A stretch of 64,000 nt of DNA. Source: Cinclus cinclus (lineage: Eukaryota; Chordata; Aves; Passeriformes; Cinclidae). Both the position numbers and the translations under genes were made by a program. The stretch lies in NCBI RefSeq assembly GCF_963662255.1, contig NC_085047.1:46469006-46533005 (forward strand), read 5' to 3'. This document shows, piece by piece, positions 48,118 through 63,100 of the stretch (its first letter is position 1; each line of letters begins with the position of its first letter). The notes below the pieces were generated by a model. The model was not told where the DNA came from. It saw only the letters and a list, made by a program, of their open reading frames with translations, and ran no database searches.

Positions 48118-51100
48118 CTGTTAAACAAACAAAAAAAATAAAATAGATACAACTTCTCTCATCAGGACAAGATCCAGAATAAAGGCTGTGACAGAAAACC
48201 ATCAGTACCTCTTCACCTGTCCTCACAGCCTTTCACCTACCTCTAAACCAGTTAAAGTCCTTCATCCAGGCTGGTATTTTAGTAAGGCTAAAGAAGTCTT
48301 CAAAGCAAGGTACAGTGTTTTGCAGTGCAGCGTAAGATGACAATTTTAAGGCTAAGGGCCTTCTGGCTCCTCCTTAGCATAGGCTTATTCCTGCAAACTG
48401 GACTGTTTTTTCTTGATGGCTCTCCCATATTCCATACTAATCACCTCCATTTTCTAGGGTTCCTTCCCTGGGACAGAGAGCTTAGATTCCTTTCTAAGAG
48501 TTTCCTACTTACTCTCACGCTTATTTAGACAGAAGCAAAAGCCCAAGAAACATGTCAAACATGACTAGAAGGACACTGCCAAGGGGCACACCTGAAGCAA
48601 GTCCAAAGGGACTGAGCTCTGGGAGCACAGATGAAGGACACAGGAGCCAGAATGGCAGTTCCCTCCATTCTATCCATGAGGGCTTGGGTGAAGCTAGAAA
48701 CAACAAGAATTTGCCACCTGTGGGTGGTATCTCAGGGTCCTTTTCTCTTACATGTTCACGAGTCCCTCTTTGAGAGATAAGGGCTGCTAACAGGAGAGGA
48801 CCCACAGGACAAAGTGGCTTAGCATCCTCTTTGCCAAAGGCTTGCCAAGCCGGAAGGAAGGGCTTTAAAAGGCATGTTGAGGGATGGTGGTAACAACTTG
48901 TAGATAAGTAAAGAGACAGAGACCAAAAGTACTAAGAACACAAAGTGTGATGGGTTTACAAGTGCTCCGCAGAAAGGATGAAAAGGGCTGAAAGGAGGCC
49001 AACCTGAAATGCTTGTGTAGAAGTGTGTTCAACTTTGGAAACAGAAGGACCTAGAGCTCCACGTGCAGGTTGAGAGCTGCAACATTACTGCAGGCATTGA
49101 TATGTGGTGGGACAGGTGACATGACTGGAATGTTCCAAGGGACAGGTGGAAGCTTGTTAGATCTCTTCAGGGCAGAAGATGACAGAATATTGGCACTTCT
49201 GTGAAAAGGCAGCTCAAATTAAAGATGGTTTTCCAAGACTGGGCAGCAATCTAGTTGAGTGTTTATGGATCACGGTCAGAGGAGAAGCAGTGAAGATGAC
49301 GTATCTCTTGGAGTGAGATCTTGTTACACATCCCCAGAACAGGGCTTTTAGTCATCTTAAAGCAACTTGAGAAAGCTTCCATATCAGACTTGCAAGAGAT
49401 TATCTCCCTGACATTTGCTCACATACCAGATGGGCTACCCAGGGGTGTGATTTTGCATCTCCTATTCATGGCTAGTAAGACCTGATCAGGGATGTGGTAA
49501 TTAGTGCCAGCCTTTCAGTTATCATTAAATTGTGGAGATAAGGATTCCCAGGAAAGCAAGGAAAGAGGGCAGCCAAGTACAGAACCTGGACATCATGAGA
49601 ATGGATCTCACCTTCCTCAAGACTGGTGGGCGGGATCCTGTGGGAATAAGCTCTGAAGACAAAAAGAGCTCAAGAGATAGGTCTTTAAGAACAGCCTCTA
49701 CCAAGCACAAGAATGGTCTGTCCAGACACAGAGGAAAACAGTAAGGACACTGATCAGCTAAGCAACTTAATGACTGAACTCCAGCACAAAGGCAACGCAT
49801 GCAGGAAATAGAAGCAGGAACATCTAGAAAGGAAGAAAGCAGAAAAATCATCTGGACAAGAACAATAAGAGAAAAATGAAGTTCAGCTAAAGCTGAATTT
49901 AGCAAAGGACATCAAAGACAAAAGCAGCTTCTACCAGTACTTTAAGAGTAAAAGAAGGAACAGGGAAAATATGGGTTCTACTGCTGAAGGGAATAGATGA
50001 TTTAATGATTGACAAGAGTAAGGCTGAAATAATCAATGCTTTCTTTTGCCTTGGTCTTCACCAACAGGTTTTTCCAGACCTTTGTGACTAGAAACCAAGT
50101 TCAAGGAGGAGACAAACTATGCATAAAAGAGGATCAACCCACGGATCTCTTGAGAAATCTTGATGCATGCAAGCTTGTAAGGCCTGACAGAATCTATCCA
50201 TGTCATGTCATTCATTACTGGCTGCTCTCTATCATCTTTGAATGACTAAGAAAATAATGAAGTAAGTACTCCTGGAAGTTATTTCTGTGCATGTGAAAGC
50301 CAAAGGACCCAAAGGAATGGCCTGAAGTTGTGTCAGGGGAAGTTTACGTTGGGTATTAAGAAAAGGTTCTTCACCCAGAGGATGTTTGGGCACTGGAATA
50401 GGCTCCCCAAGGAAGTGGTCACAGCATCAATCCTGATTGATATTCAAGAAATATTTGGATGATGCACTCAGGCACATGGTGTGACCCCTGGGATGGTCCT
50501 GTGCAGGGCCAGGAGTTGTACTCAATGATCTTCATGGGTCCCTTCCAACTCGGCATATTCTGTGATTCTGAGAACAGCTAGTGTGGATTTACCCAGGGTA
50601 AATAATGCTTTACCAACCTGTCTTCTTTGACAAAATTACTTGCATCTATGGCTAAGACAAGTGCAGTGGATGCCCAAGGTAATCAGGTCTTTAGCAGTTG
50701 TGTACTGCACCCTTGCAACCAAGCCAGGATTTTATTGTCTGAATGGGTGAACTGCTATATGTGTAAAAACACACCTGTACCATCAGCCTATAAATGATTG
50801 AGGCTAATGGCTCATGTTCCACCTGGAAGCACTGTGGCACAAAGTGGCACTGTGAGCTCATATCTGGACCTTGTCCTGTTAAATATTTTAGTCAGTGACC
50901 TGGAGGAGGAGGGGAAATACACTCTTCTCAAGTCTGGGGATGAAACCAAACTGGGGAGTGCAGCCAGTGCATTCAAGGGCAGGACTGACATTTAGAGACA
51001 CTTACTCAGGCAGGAGCAATGAGCTGACAGGAGTGTTGTGAAACTCAGCAAGGACAAATGCAAAAATCTGCAGCTGAAACAGGCAGACCTCCTGAGGATG

Positions 51101-54100
51101 CCCCCCTTTCAAACCAAATGATTCTGAGATTTATCAGGTGCACAAGAAATAACCACTCTTCTTTAACAAATTACTTCTTTTCAGGGTGTGTCTGAATGCC
51201 ATACCTGATGCAAACACACTAATGTGTAGAATGCTTCACCTGCTGCAGTTGTCATTTCTGTATTGTGCTTCTGAAGTACCAGCATATCAAAAACCATCTG
51301 AAATCCCAAAACAGAAGTAGTTATGTAAGTGTATGCTTAACTTTCTACTTTATCAGTATTTGCTGCTCAAGTTCATCTTCACTTCTAATAACAATGAACA
51401 TGTATTACATACATCCAAGGTTGCTGTTTGCTTTGTTGCCCCCTTTTTTTAGTTTTTGAATTTAGGTACCAGAAATTTAGAAGCCAAGTTCTTTTAAAAG
51501 AAGTTGCGTCTTCGCTTAACAGCATAAATTCACATCTCAGAGCACTGGAACCTATTGTTGATTTATATAAACTGTTCTTCAGAGAAACATGACATCATTT
51601 GTATTTTTCTCCAAAAGCTGCAGCTATGCCAGAGAAATAATGAAAAAAGGGTTTGCTTGTCCAGAATAACATACAGAACTTTTCCTCAAGTTTTGGAGAC
51701 TCCTAGAGCTCATAGAAAGTTGAACAGGGAACAGATTAGTAAAGAATAATATTATAAGGAATGAAACCATATGAAACTTAGAAGATACATGAAGACAAAA
51801 TTATGCAAGTTTCTCATTCTCTCAGCTTTGCTGATGAAAGCATTTAATGAGCAATCCTCAGAAATCCCAATGTCAGTTTGGTGAAACCCATACAAAATCA
51901 GAAGACAAGCCCAGGGATTCCACAATTATTTCATTGCCAGTTAGTAGGAACCTGGACACTACCAGGTCATTCCAAAATACATTAAAGTGGATGGTTCTAA
52001 AAGTAAAGTACTGAATGTGATATTGAATTAAGAAAACATATAGTTCATTAGATACATTGAATAAATGACAGCATTTCCTTTCTAGCTCCCAGCTATGCTT
52101 TTTTTAATTCCTTTTCTTTTAGTACTCTACCCAGCCTCCAGTTCACAGAATTCTGGAAGCCGTCTGTTCACAGCTTCACCAGGAACTGCTGAAACTGTCA
52201 ATGTCAAGTGCAGAGCATGGAAATAAAAATTGCATTCTGAGAGGCTCAGGTCTTTTGTTTACTGGCAATAATGGACTGGTTCCATCTACACCTCCATCTT
52301 CTTTTGTACTCTAGTTTGACATCTTCAGTTCTTCATGCCCTCTTCCTTCATAAGCTGTCACTTTTTTTTTTTTTAGGCAACAGGCTGTTTCTTACTATAT
52401 GTATTACCCTGATTAATCCGGACATGATCACTGGCCTCTGGATGCTACCTTTATGCAAAAAAACAAAGTAACAGGAAACATAGACACATTACCTTAAGAA
52501 AGTGCCTCGTTGCTAGAAAAAGGGCTGAATCTGTTTCTTGTGCTTTTGCACATTGTTCTGCTAACGGTGTTACAGCCTCCAGACAGAGCTGGCAAACCTC
52601 TGAGCTCATTCTGATAATGGGTGTTAAAGAACTGAAGTTGGATTTCAATTAAATTGTGGTTAAACTACCCAGCTGTGAGAGTAAAAAATATCTGAAATGC
52701 TTGTATGTTTCAAGATTTCTTTTTGCTACAAAGTTACTAAGTAAAAAAATCTAAAAAACTGCTAGAAAAAAGGGGGGAAAAGGATTCTAACTTTGTTACC
52801 TTCTTTTATTAGCTACATGCCCTAAGGTAACATAACCCTCTCTGACATAACATTTTCAGAAAGAGTCCCTTATGGTCAAGCTCATCTGTTTCTGACACGT
52901 GCCACAGATTAGTGAAAATGGTACTCCCATTATGAGAGGGAGAGCCCATTGGCACACTGACAGGAAATGCTCTGGAGCCAGCCCAGTAGAACAGCAGCAA
53001 TGTTTTGTATTACCAGCTGAGAGACTAATTCAGGAATGGCTTTGGGATACCAGCTGAAGGCTTATGAAGTTACACACTCTGAAATGAAGTAATGGAGGAG
53101 GCAGGAATGGCTGCCAGAAAAAACTTACATGCTAAGCTACTTAAAGGCTGCACCCAAGCACCACAAGTAAGAGGCAATTCAGCTACTCCTGGAATCTCAA
53201 TGGACACTATAGTGAAACTCTCAATCCCCAGAGAGCAGAGTAAGAGTCCATTACCAATATATCATTATAAATGCAGATATTGATAGAATAAATAAATGAA
53301 TACATAAATTAACAAGTCCTCCTTATAAAAGCAACTTAGATTCTTTTAAAAAACATTCCCAAGCTCTATAAAGGATACGATGACATCCCGAGCTCCAGTG
53401 AGTACATTAGGCTCTTAAAGAGGTCCTCTGGAAGTTGTGGAATTTTCTCAGGGAATATCTCACATATGAAAGTGATTAATTTGTAATATTGATTACACAG
53501 GGATGGAAACTGTCAAAAGAAAAACATGAAATTTTTAGATTCAATCACAACTATTTTGGCATAATTTCAACTGTACAAAGAGACAGGACTGATGATTTGC
53601 ATAGAAGAAAAGAATTTTAGTAGGAAACTTGAGTCTTTAGAATGGCTACAACTTTATATAAATACAATAAAAGTGGTATAATAAAAGAAGATTACTAAAG
53701 ATAAACAGTAGATGGTGGCAGTCTGATATCTGCTCTATACAAATTAAAAGAATTTTATTTCAGACACAGCCAAATCTAGTCCTGTGGGGCAAAAGCCTCA
53801 CGAGCATTTGGAGCACAATTGAGGGGCTGCCAGGGCACATCCTTTGCCTTGGTTTGATCTAAAATGGACGCAGCCCTCATGCTCAGCAAGCACTACCAGA
53901 TGAGAAGGCATGTGGAGAGGGGACAGCTGAGACACCCTCCAGAAGTGCTTCCCTGGTTTGAAGTAAAGCATGAACACAGGGCAACAATGAAATGCTGCTA
54001 CCCCATTGTTTCATGTTGTTCTACTGACAAGCTGCTGATGCTTACGATTGACAGCCATCTGTATTGTGGAAATAAATAGTCTTATAACTCATTACTATCT

Positions 54101-57100
54101 ATGCTTCTTGTCATATTTCTGACACTGTCAGAAAAAGGACTCTGTGAGCCACATTTCAGGTTTGGCTGTTGATCTGCACAGACATGCTTTTAGAAGAAAA
54201 GTTTTATTTAGAACCTTCAGATACACATTTTCTCAGCTTACAGTATTTCTTTTCAAAGAGTATTTAGAACTATGGAACAGTTATTTACATTTATGAAGTC
54301 CAGAAAATTCAGCTTACCGAGGTGGAATGCACCTAGGAACGAATTCTGGGAATTCATTACTATAAAGCTTTCATATTCTAGCAGCTCCATGTAAAAAAAT
54401 ATACTTACCTTCAGCAGATCTTGTGACATTAGAGGCAGAACTAGATTAACCCCATATAAGACAACATCTGCTGCTGATACAGATCTATTTGTAACTTGCC
54501 CAGGCTCATGTCCTCTAAATACTTCATCTGCAGAAAAGAAAAATATTTTTTATCAAAGGAAGACTAAACATTTTGAAGGAACAGTCCCATTTCTTTATAA
54601 TATAGACATTTTTAAAAATAGGACTGGTCCCCTCTCTCCAAACAAAACCACGAGGCACTGTGTTAAAATAGAAACTTAGTGAGTGGAGGCTGTCACATCA
54701 CTCTATATTTATATTCATTAGGACTAAGCATTTCATAATCACTTGTACCAGATGGCATGCTAACCCAAAACACTTCAGATACTGAAAGCTCCCTTCCATT
54801 ACAGAACATTGCATTTGTTTCTAGTGATAGCTGGTTCATGCCTGCACAAATAAACACATAATGAGTAAAATATTACTCCACTTTTATACTCTCTCTCTCT
54901 ATATATATATATTTAGATACGCTTTAATATATTGTATGAACAGAAAGAGAAAAAAAAGGGAGAGCTAACAGAAAGTTCTGTAGTTTGGATGTTGCCAAAT
55001 TTTCTCCAGTTACAGGTTAAGGCCTACATTTCCCATCAAATAGCAGTGACCCTACTTTTGTAACTCCTCCATTGAGTCAGCAGCAGTAGCTCAAAGACTC
55101 ACAATAGATTTGAGCTCTGGGCACTGCGTCTAGGTTTTATTCACATTACTTTGTTTCATGGTGTGTTTTCCACACAACTAACATCCAGATCTCAAAGCAA
55201 ATACTTTAGAAATCACTGGGTTGTCCATTCAATGGAAAAAGTCTAAATCTGGTTCTGTACTCGTGTTGTGCATGCATGATGTAAAAATAAAATGATGCAC
55301 TGTATTTCAGACTACAAGGTTCTCTTTTTCAAGATGTACCTCAGAAAAGCAATGAATATCAAAACATGCTTGGTATCAAATTGAATCTGCCTGGGTTGTT
55401 ATCTGTGCAAAGTGTATACAACATGGTGAGATATGAACTGGGCAGATGTGTTTTGGCTTATTCAAAAGCAATGCACCACAGCTAACTGCCAGAACATACT
55501 CAGGACAATTGCAATTTCAAGTGATAAATACATGTAGGAAAAACAACAGGACGGGATACGAGAAGGAACCCTTAACTACACCCAGAAACCATAAAGCATG
55601 TTCTGTGCAAGAGGAATACAGAAGAACCTCACATGATGGAATTTTAATGACTCAACATTTCCCAAAAGCTAAATCCTGTACTAAGAAGACCACCCATCTG
55701 CTCTCTCTTGCACTACTTTGCTACTCCAACTTCTCTATGTGCTTTTTGTTATAAAACTGCTGGTACAACATATTCAGACTTGCAACATTCGGATTTGAAG
55801 CTGTTTCATACATCTATAATTTATTTTATGACAGAAATAGTAATTTCAGAAGTTAGAATATTGTGAAAATATTTCATTTCTTTGCTACTTTAAATAGCAA
55901 TTTCTATATCCTGACCTAGTCAAGCCTAAACTTCAGCTTTTACTTTACATGGACTCAACACAAACCCCAAAATGATTCTTACAGTTTAGAAAACAACATG
56001 CAATTCATCTATTACCAATTCCTTAATACCTGTATCACTGAAATCTATGAATTCTTTTGATAGAAGATTAGTGAGAAGCTCCATAATAAGAAGGAGATCC
56101 TGGTACTGGTCTTCTTCTGCTGTAACATCTATCCGTTGTCGACCTAGATTATTCTTGGAATACACCTGGAGCAGAGTTAGGCAGGCCTCATACAAGTTCA
56201 TGGCTTTGGCCTATAAAACAATATTACATAATAAGAAAACTTCCATATGCTAAAAGTGAAACACTGTTTTAAGATGGCATTACTTGGTAGACAATACTTC
56301 AAGACTTTAATTTCAGTGCAGGATCACTTTCGTACCAATTGTACAAAAAGCCATCAAGGGAACAGCCACCTTCGACAATAAGAACACTTACAGCCTTATA
56401 TTGATGTAATACTGACTGAAAGAGCGAAACATTAATTTTGATTCCTCAGTCTTAACAAAAATCAGACAAGTGGTTTGAAACAGACTGACATATCCCAGTA
56501 ACCTCACAAACTAGATGACCAACAAAATCCCCTGGGGACACACTTTACTTATAGAAGTTTGGAGCCACAATACTCCGTTTGTACATACCCAGTTTGGAAT
56601 AGGCAGGAAAACTTCCAGGTGCCATAAAAAATCTAGCCAACAGTGCAAAGATGCAAGTGTACTGCACACACTCAAAATTTTAGGTGGTAACTTCCTGGGA
56701 TCTATTAATGCCTTGCCTTGGACTAAGGCAGTGTCTCTATGGTTTGCATTTGCCACATAGAACACTGCTGCAATTCTCCTAGACTAGACTTCAGAGAAGT
56801 TTGATATTGTTATAAAAAAGTATCAACATAGTCTGTCCTATTCTGACACCCATGCAGGGAATTAGACTCACGATGAGCTGCGGTTAAATTTATTGGTAAA
56901 AGAAAAAAAACAACTGTCTAAATGTCCTGCTTTTAATCTTTGCAAGTGTATGTTTTAAAACAAAGGAATTCCTTAACAGATGTATACACATAGTCTTTCT
57001 TCCTCTCTTTAAAAATCACTACATTTTATTTTGTTTAAAGAATAGCACTGTATACACATTTACACACATGCACGTACACTCTGCCCCCTCCTTCCCTTTC

Positions 57101-60100
57101 TGGTTGTATTTACCTCTCCAAGATAGCAAATTTGTTTATGTGCAACTTCAACAAAGACTTCTATTATGAGATTAACAGTCTCTGGTGTGTTTTTGTATAC
57201 TTCCATTAATCCAATGCAATTATTAAGGAAGTCCATTAGGAAATTGAAGAGAATTGCTACGTTATCAATCTGGGTAGCCTCAGCAATGCCACAGAGTGCT
57301 TCTAATGTAGCAGTGATTTCCTGCTTCACTTCTTCCTCCTGACAGATCTGCTGAAAATTTTCTTGGTTTATCACATTCAAGAATCGCTGCTGAAGTGGCT
57401 GAAGAACCTTGAAATTTTTCAGAAAAGTCACATTAAGGTAAGTGTACTATTATATGAGATGTGAAGTTTAAATAGTTTAGCAAATTCATTGCTTTTGGCA
57501 TGGCAGTACAAGAATCAATCACTTCCAGTTTCCAATGGCTTGGCTATGTCACTGTCTGTCACATCAATGCAAGCATAAGTGCTAGTGAGTAGTGCTTCTC
57601 ATTGTCCATGAGCACCTCCATAAATATTTTAGGTACTTTTGTAGTGTTTAAACAAATGACAATGACTCTCTCTGGTTCAAAGCATTTAATTCCCTTCATA
57701 TTTAGCATTAGGGGGAAAATTGTTACAGCTTGTTAATGAACCCATTAAGATTAATGCTCACAGTTACCTTTGCCACACTATGATTCTGAAGAGTGAAATC
57801 ACTTTTGTCATTGTCTGTATTTGGAAACAATTTAGAAACTTCCACAAAAAGAGTTGGTTCCCCCCCCCCCCCCCCCCCAATTATTTCCACTGCATTACAG
57901 CCTCACCTTAAATCACTAATTTTGTAGCTCTGCCAATAAAAGCATGTTTTTCTCAGAAGGTGAATGCTTTACAACGTCATGTGGTGCTTCCTGATGCCAT
58001 TTCAGCTACCTTCTAGCATCAACCTTTCTGGTATTAAATATCTGAGCTTTAATGGAGCCAGGGCACAAAGAGCTGGTCAAGACTCTTTTTTTATGATCCA
58101 CATTAGCTTTTTACTTACTGCCATTATCATTAAGTAATAACAGAATAATTCATAACACCATAAAATTAAAATGAAAGGAAGAAACGTCCCAGTGCAAGGG
58201 AAATTTTTCATCTTCTATAATAATCTCTTTCAAACATATTGCTCTACTGTCTGCTTCACAAATCCTCCAATTAATTATTAGTGGTTTTCCTTTGGACTGA
58301 GATATTTTAGACACAATTTTGATGCAACAGATACAAGTGTTGACCACCAAAGAGAATAGTTTAAAAAATCATCAGTATTAAATATCAAAATGTTACATAA
58401 ATTGATTTTGTGTCACTATAAAATTCCCTAAATTAACTTGTTGTACTGCTTGCTTAAATGGAGGTAATAAAAGTATCAAAATAGCTTACCTCTGTCCAGT
58501 ATTGTTGCTTTGTTTCTGTATCCATATGAGCAAAACCTCCTAAAACTAAAGCTTTCATTAGTGTTCTCTGCACAGAACTAGACAAATAGTGAAGAGGAGG
58601 ACTTCGTCTTGCAAACTGTTTAGCTAAATTCCACCAGTTTTCACACTGAATAACTAAGTTTGCCCTAAAAGAGGGAAAAAAAGTTCATTAAAGACTTCAA
58701 AAAATTGTATGAACAGAGCACATCAGGTTTTTAGCAGTTGCCAGAAGTTTTTTGTTGCTATATTTTTTAAAATTCCTTTGTTCTGAGACTAAATTGCCTT
58801 TTGATTTTCATCTTACTAATGTCTCAGCTCTCAGAGTTCTAAAGTATATACTCTGAAACTAGATCAATTCATACAGGAGAAAAGCAGGGAAGTGCTTTAG
58901 TTTTACACACATACACACACAAGAGTTAATGGACATATTGCATGGATTAAAAGCTTAGTCTCATTATGTCATAAGAAAATAAGCAATTTATTCCAAAACT
59001 AGCTCCTCTGGGGTTTAATTTTTTTAACAAGAAAAATCCTCAAGCATTTAATACTTCAGAACAGTCTTTCAATAGATTGTGAATGCATGATTGCATGTAT
59101 AATTGCATATCAATTGACAGAAATAAATCATTCAATAAGTTCCTGCTTCACAGTTTGCAGTATCAAAGAAAACTTATTGAAATTTGAGTGAATCCACAAT
59201 CCTGTATTTAAAAAAAAGAAAAATTTAGGTTTACAAAACATGATACTGGCTTAGCCAGTATCTGAACTAAGCAACAAAAATTCACAGCAACACAAAAATC
59301 CTTGCAATAAGAGTGGAGACCAGGAGAGTTTTCCTTTCTCACTGCTTAAGAGTGAGACACAAAAGTAGGGAAGGAGAGTGCACTTCTAAACAGTAATAAA
59401 AATTAGGTGATGCTTTGTTAAATACAGGTCTCACTCCTCAGCTTGTCAGACAAGTTTGTGGTGCTTTTTCAGTTATAGGATGTTACTAAGGTAATTTGAC
59501 TTACAGAGACATGAATATGAAGTGCCCTATATCTGGATTACTGTGGCCAAAAAACTTGAAAGGAAGCAAAAGGAACTTTTTGACTTCCAGAGGTATATCA
59601 ACTTACCGCTCTCTCCTTTCCACTAATGTTACTAGCAGTTGTACAGTATCATTTGCAAGGTCCTGCTCTGAACTCCACACTGCCAGGTTACTGATCACTT
59701 TTTCTAAAAGGTAACCCACAATCCACTGGGAACCCTCAGTATCAGCACCAAATGCTGTACTAAATGGCAGACTTATCTATAAGAAAAGCATTAAAATGAG
59801 TGAGTTTTACAGAAGCCAGAACCAAAAAGTGTATGGCAATCATTGTCAGCAAATTCTTTTCAGGCTGTCACTTCTTTCCTACTTAAGTTAGACAAATGTT
59901 ACACAGACAAAGGCAAAGAATACCTGTAACAGAAAAATCTTTGCCAAATTTATATTGCAATTCTAAGTACATCTAAAACAAAGAAAACTTTCAACCTCGT
60001 TACAAAAAAGGTTTGAGTGTGTCTAGCTTTTAAGACCAATGAAAGTTCAAAAGCCTTAATAATTAAAAGAAAGACCCCAAAATTGCCTCCCGAAAGTGTT

Positions 60101-63100
60101 TCCATGAATTTCAGACATAATTCCTCAAAATTCAGTGGTAAAAAGTATTAGAGATAAACCTAGTTCTTGATACATATAGAAACCTGTAAAAATTAATTTT
60201 CACCTCAACTTTTCTGCATGTGCTTTAGTCAGATGGTTCCTTCAATCTACACATCTTTTACGAAACACGTCACTCTGGTCCTGGCACATTAAAATATGCT
60301 TCCTTGATAAAGGAATATGCTGCCTGTTTTCCTACCTTTAAAGAAAGTTTCTCAAGAGCGAAATCCAAAGACTTTGTAGTAATTGTGCAGGGGCTTCCTG
60401 TCAGCACACCACTAATGCTTCTACCTTTAAGAACTCATGACTGAGCATAAGATTTAAATAGAGGTTTCAATCACTTTCACATGTCAACACAAACTAAATG
60501 TGTGCATTTCCTAGACACTGTTTTGTTTCTTCACATGGATCTCCTAAAACAACCAGCCCAACTGGTACCTTTATGAATTCTTAGCTGTGCTATATGTATG
60601 AGCTGAATAACATGACTCCAAATGTTTCCAAGTCCGTGTGATACCTATTATTGTTAAGGAGAGGCCTCCTGAAGCATTAGTATTCTTAGTTGCTTCAATA
60701 GTGGAAATAAAGGGGAGGAGAAGGAAACATCTCAAAAATTAGAGGCTACAGGATCTCCTCAGGATGGGTGGTCTCTGCATGCTAGCTGCATTACAGTTAG
60801 TTTGATAAGCAAAATCAGGATCAAGTTCTAATCACCATTAGTGCTGTCCAAGCACAGTAAGAAGTTGCCCTTTACAAAGAACACACTGTTGAAATCATGA
60901 TATATACAATGAGAACAAGGAGAGAAAGCAGCATGACATTAGCTAATGTATACTACCTTTGTGATGGTGTTAAATATCTAACTCAGAATCACGATCAAGA
61001 GCAATCACTGTATTAGAGATGAAATGTAAAATCAGATGGACAGTCATAACTTATCACTGCAGTCAGTGAGTTTCACTCACTATGCAGCCTAGGAGCACTA
61101 TGTTATTCTGATATGGCAATGGCTACCAAAAAAAAAAAAAAAAAAAAAATCACATCTACAGCAAAATGTGAGAGCCCCCTAAAAACTTGTATTTCTACTC
61201 AGCAAATGGAAGAAAACATCAGCTTTCAAATAAATTCCAAAATAAAATCACAACCCATGTAACATTAAAAAATAGCATCACACTTTTAAATAGCTACACT
61301 GACATCTACATTCACAGGATAATTGATTGTTAATACTCACAAATAAATTCATAAAAGTTATAGTCTTACCTGATCATACAACTTTTCATCTACTAGGAGA
61401 TAAGTCTTTGCCCAGCGCTTCAGGAACCATACAATATCTTTGCCCATCTGGGGGCTCAGGAGGTGCGTGAGATTTGCCCTTATTGCTCTAGATTCTACTT
61501 CTGACACTCTTAAAATAGCAGATAACAACCTGCAGATTTAAAATACAATGGAGAATGCTGAAAGTGGTTTTTGGAGAAGCAATTCAACTACCAAAACCAC
61601 TTCAATGTTTCACAAAATATGACAGAAGGATCAGGATAATACAAAGCACTTTAATCAAGTAAAAAGGACCTGAATTTATTGTTTCTGAAATGCAAAGCAA
61701 GAGACAGAAAGAGAGAGAGAATAGAGCAAATATCCTCCAAAAAAAAGATTTAAAAGTAATTTTGACATCAAAATTACTGCAACAAAGATTTCCCACAAAC
61801 ATTGTGGGACTACTAAAAAAATAAATGGACTACTTAGGAATGCCAGAAAAGCTGCTTTTTCCTTCCTTGCACCATAAAGTTTAGTGACCAAATGGTCACT
61901 AACTGCAGCGTTTGCAGTGTTGACACATACCAAAAAACAAATACAGAAATGACCAGTTATTTTTCTATTGTTCATTACTGCTGGGAAATAGTCTGAAATA
62001 GTAAATCATGAGGTGATAGCATTGCTACAATCAGCCCATAAAACTGCATTAAATACTATCCTTTGCAGTACATCAACTGAATTTTGTAAGAATGTGATTG
62101 CACACAAGAAATTTAGGAGCTGACAGTGGCCTCTTTCTTGAAGACATTTCAGAGTTATTGCCAAAGGGCCTCAAATCTTTCCTTCTTTTGATCTGGTTTT
62201 ATTCCCACTACTCAGACACTGCATCAAGAAATCCTGTTTGGTGGTCACTTCTTGAAGTGGCCAATAGTACAAGTGAGCAGTGTTCAACCTTCTAAACACT
62301 ATGTACATGCGTCATTGCTAATGAAGGTCCACTTTTTCTACTTTCTTCCCAGAAGAAAACATTTAAAGAACATTGCAACTAATCTTAGGTGAAGACTCTT
62401 CCAAGTCAGCTAAGAGTGGATACGCAGTCTTCTGAAGCGTGAGGATTCAAATTGAGGAGTCCTTGGGGAGCATCAGCCTTCTTGCAAAAGAGAAGGGAAA
62501 TCTCTCCTGCTTCTTTTATAGGCTGACAGTGACATGTACATAACTGACAACAATTCTTCACCCTCTGAGGATCAATTTTGCTGCTACTGCCAAGCTTGAG
62601 CAGTAACCTGTATTTAAAGCAAAGAAGCTCACTGATGTTCTGGAAAGGATTTGCTTAAGCTGTATGTGCTGAATGAGTTTTAGATAAAGATTTAGATCTG
62701 CCAACTTTTTTTACTTCAGTAGTTTCTAGGATTTCCTATAAAAAATAAATCAACAATGGGTTTTCAGTAGAAATACAAAAAACATTTCTGTATATTCCCA
62801 AGATTTTGGCTTATGTTGTTTGTTAAGACTATTAGGTCAATCTTTCCTTTTTCAGTGTTTTCATATTTCTTAACTCTTCACATTCACAGAAGTCTGCCCA
62901 CGTTGTAGGTTGCTTTTTTTTTCTCTGAAGAAGCATTTAACACACTTAATAGTACAAGATGCATCCTTACCTAATTACAGAATCAGTTCTGTTGTACCCT
63001 GGGATGGAAGAGGCCTTTTCTCCTGGAGATCCCAGAATCTGAAGTGTTGTATTGATGTCAACTTCAGCTGAGTGTTTAATGGAATATTCCATTACTTCTG

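Larger units (their letters stand above)
48118..51204 (-). other. XPO4: XPO4 last intron, filled by CR1
   Basis: A 3.1-kb intron. About two thirds is CR1 sequence in the opposite orientation to the gene (listed separately). The part at 48118-48900 shows nothing that I recognise. Confidence 0.85.
51298..62970 (-). other. XPO4: remaining XPO4 introns
   Basis: Introns between the listed exons (51298-52492, 53510-54408, 54528-56029, 56211-57113, 57408-58489, 58665-59606, 59777-61369, 61530-62970). AT-rich. Apart from the CT/TA run at 54889-54913, the poly-C tract at 57860-57878 and the poly-A tract at 61129-61149, I recognise no repeat and no further exon. Confidence 0.75.

Noticed and set aside
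49525..49905. A 126-codon minus-strand open frame
   Set aside because: It is antisense to the CR1 reverse-transcriptase linker region.
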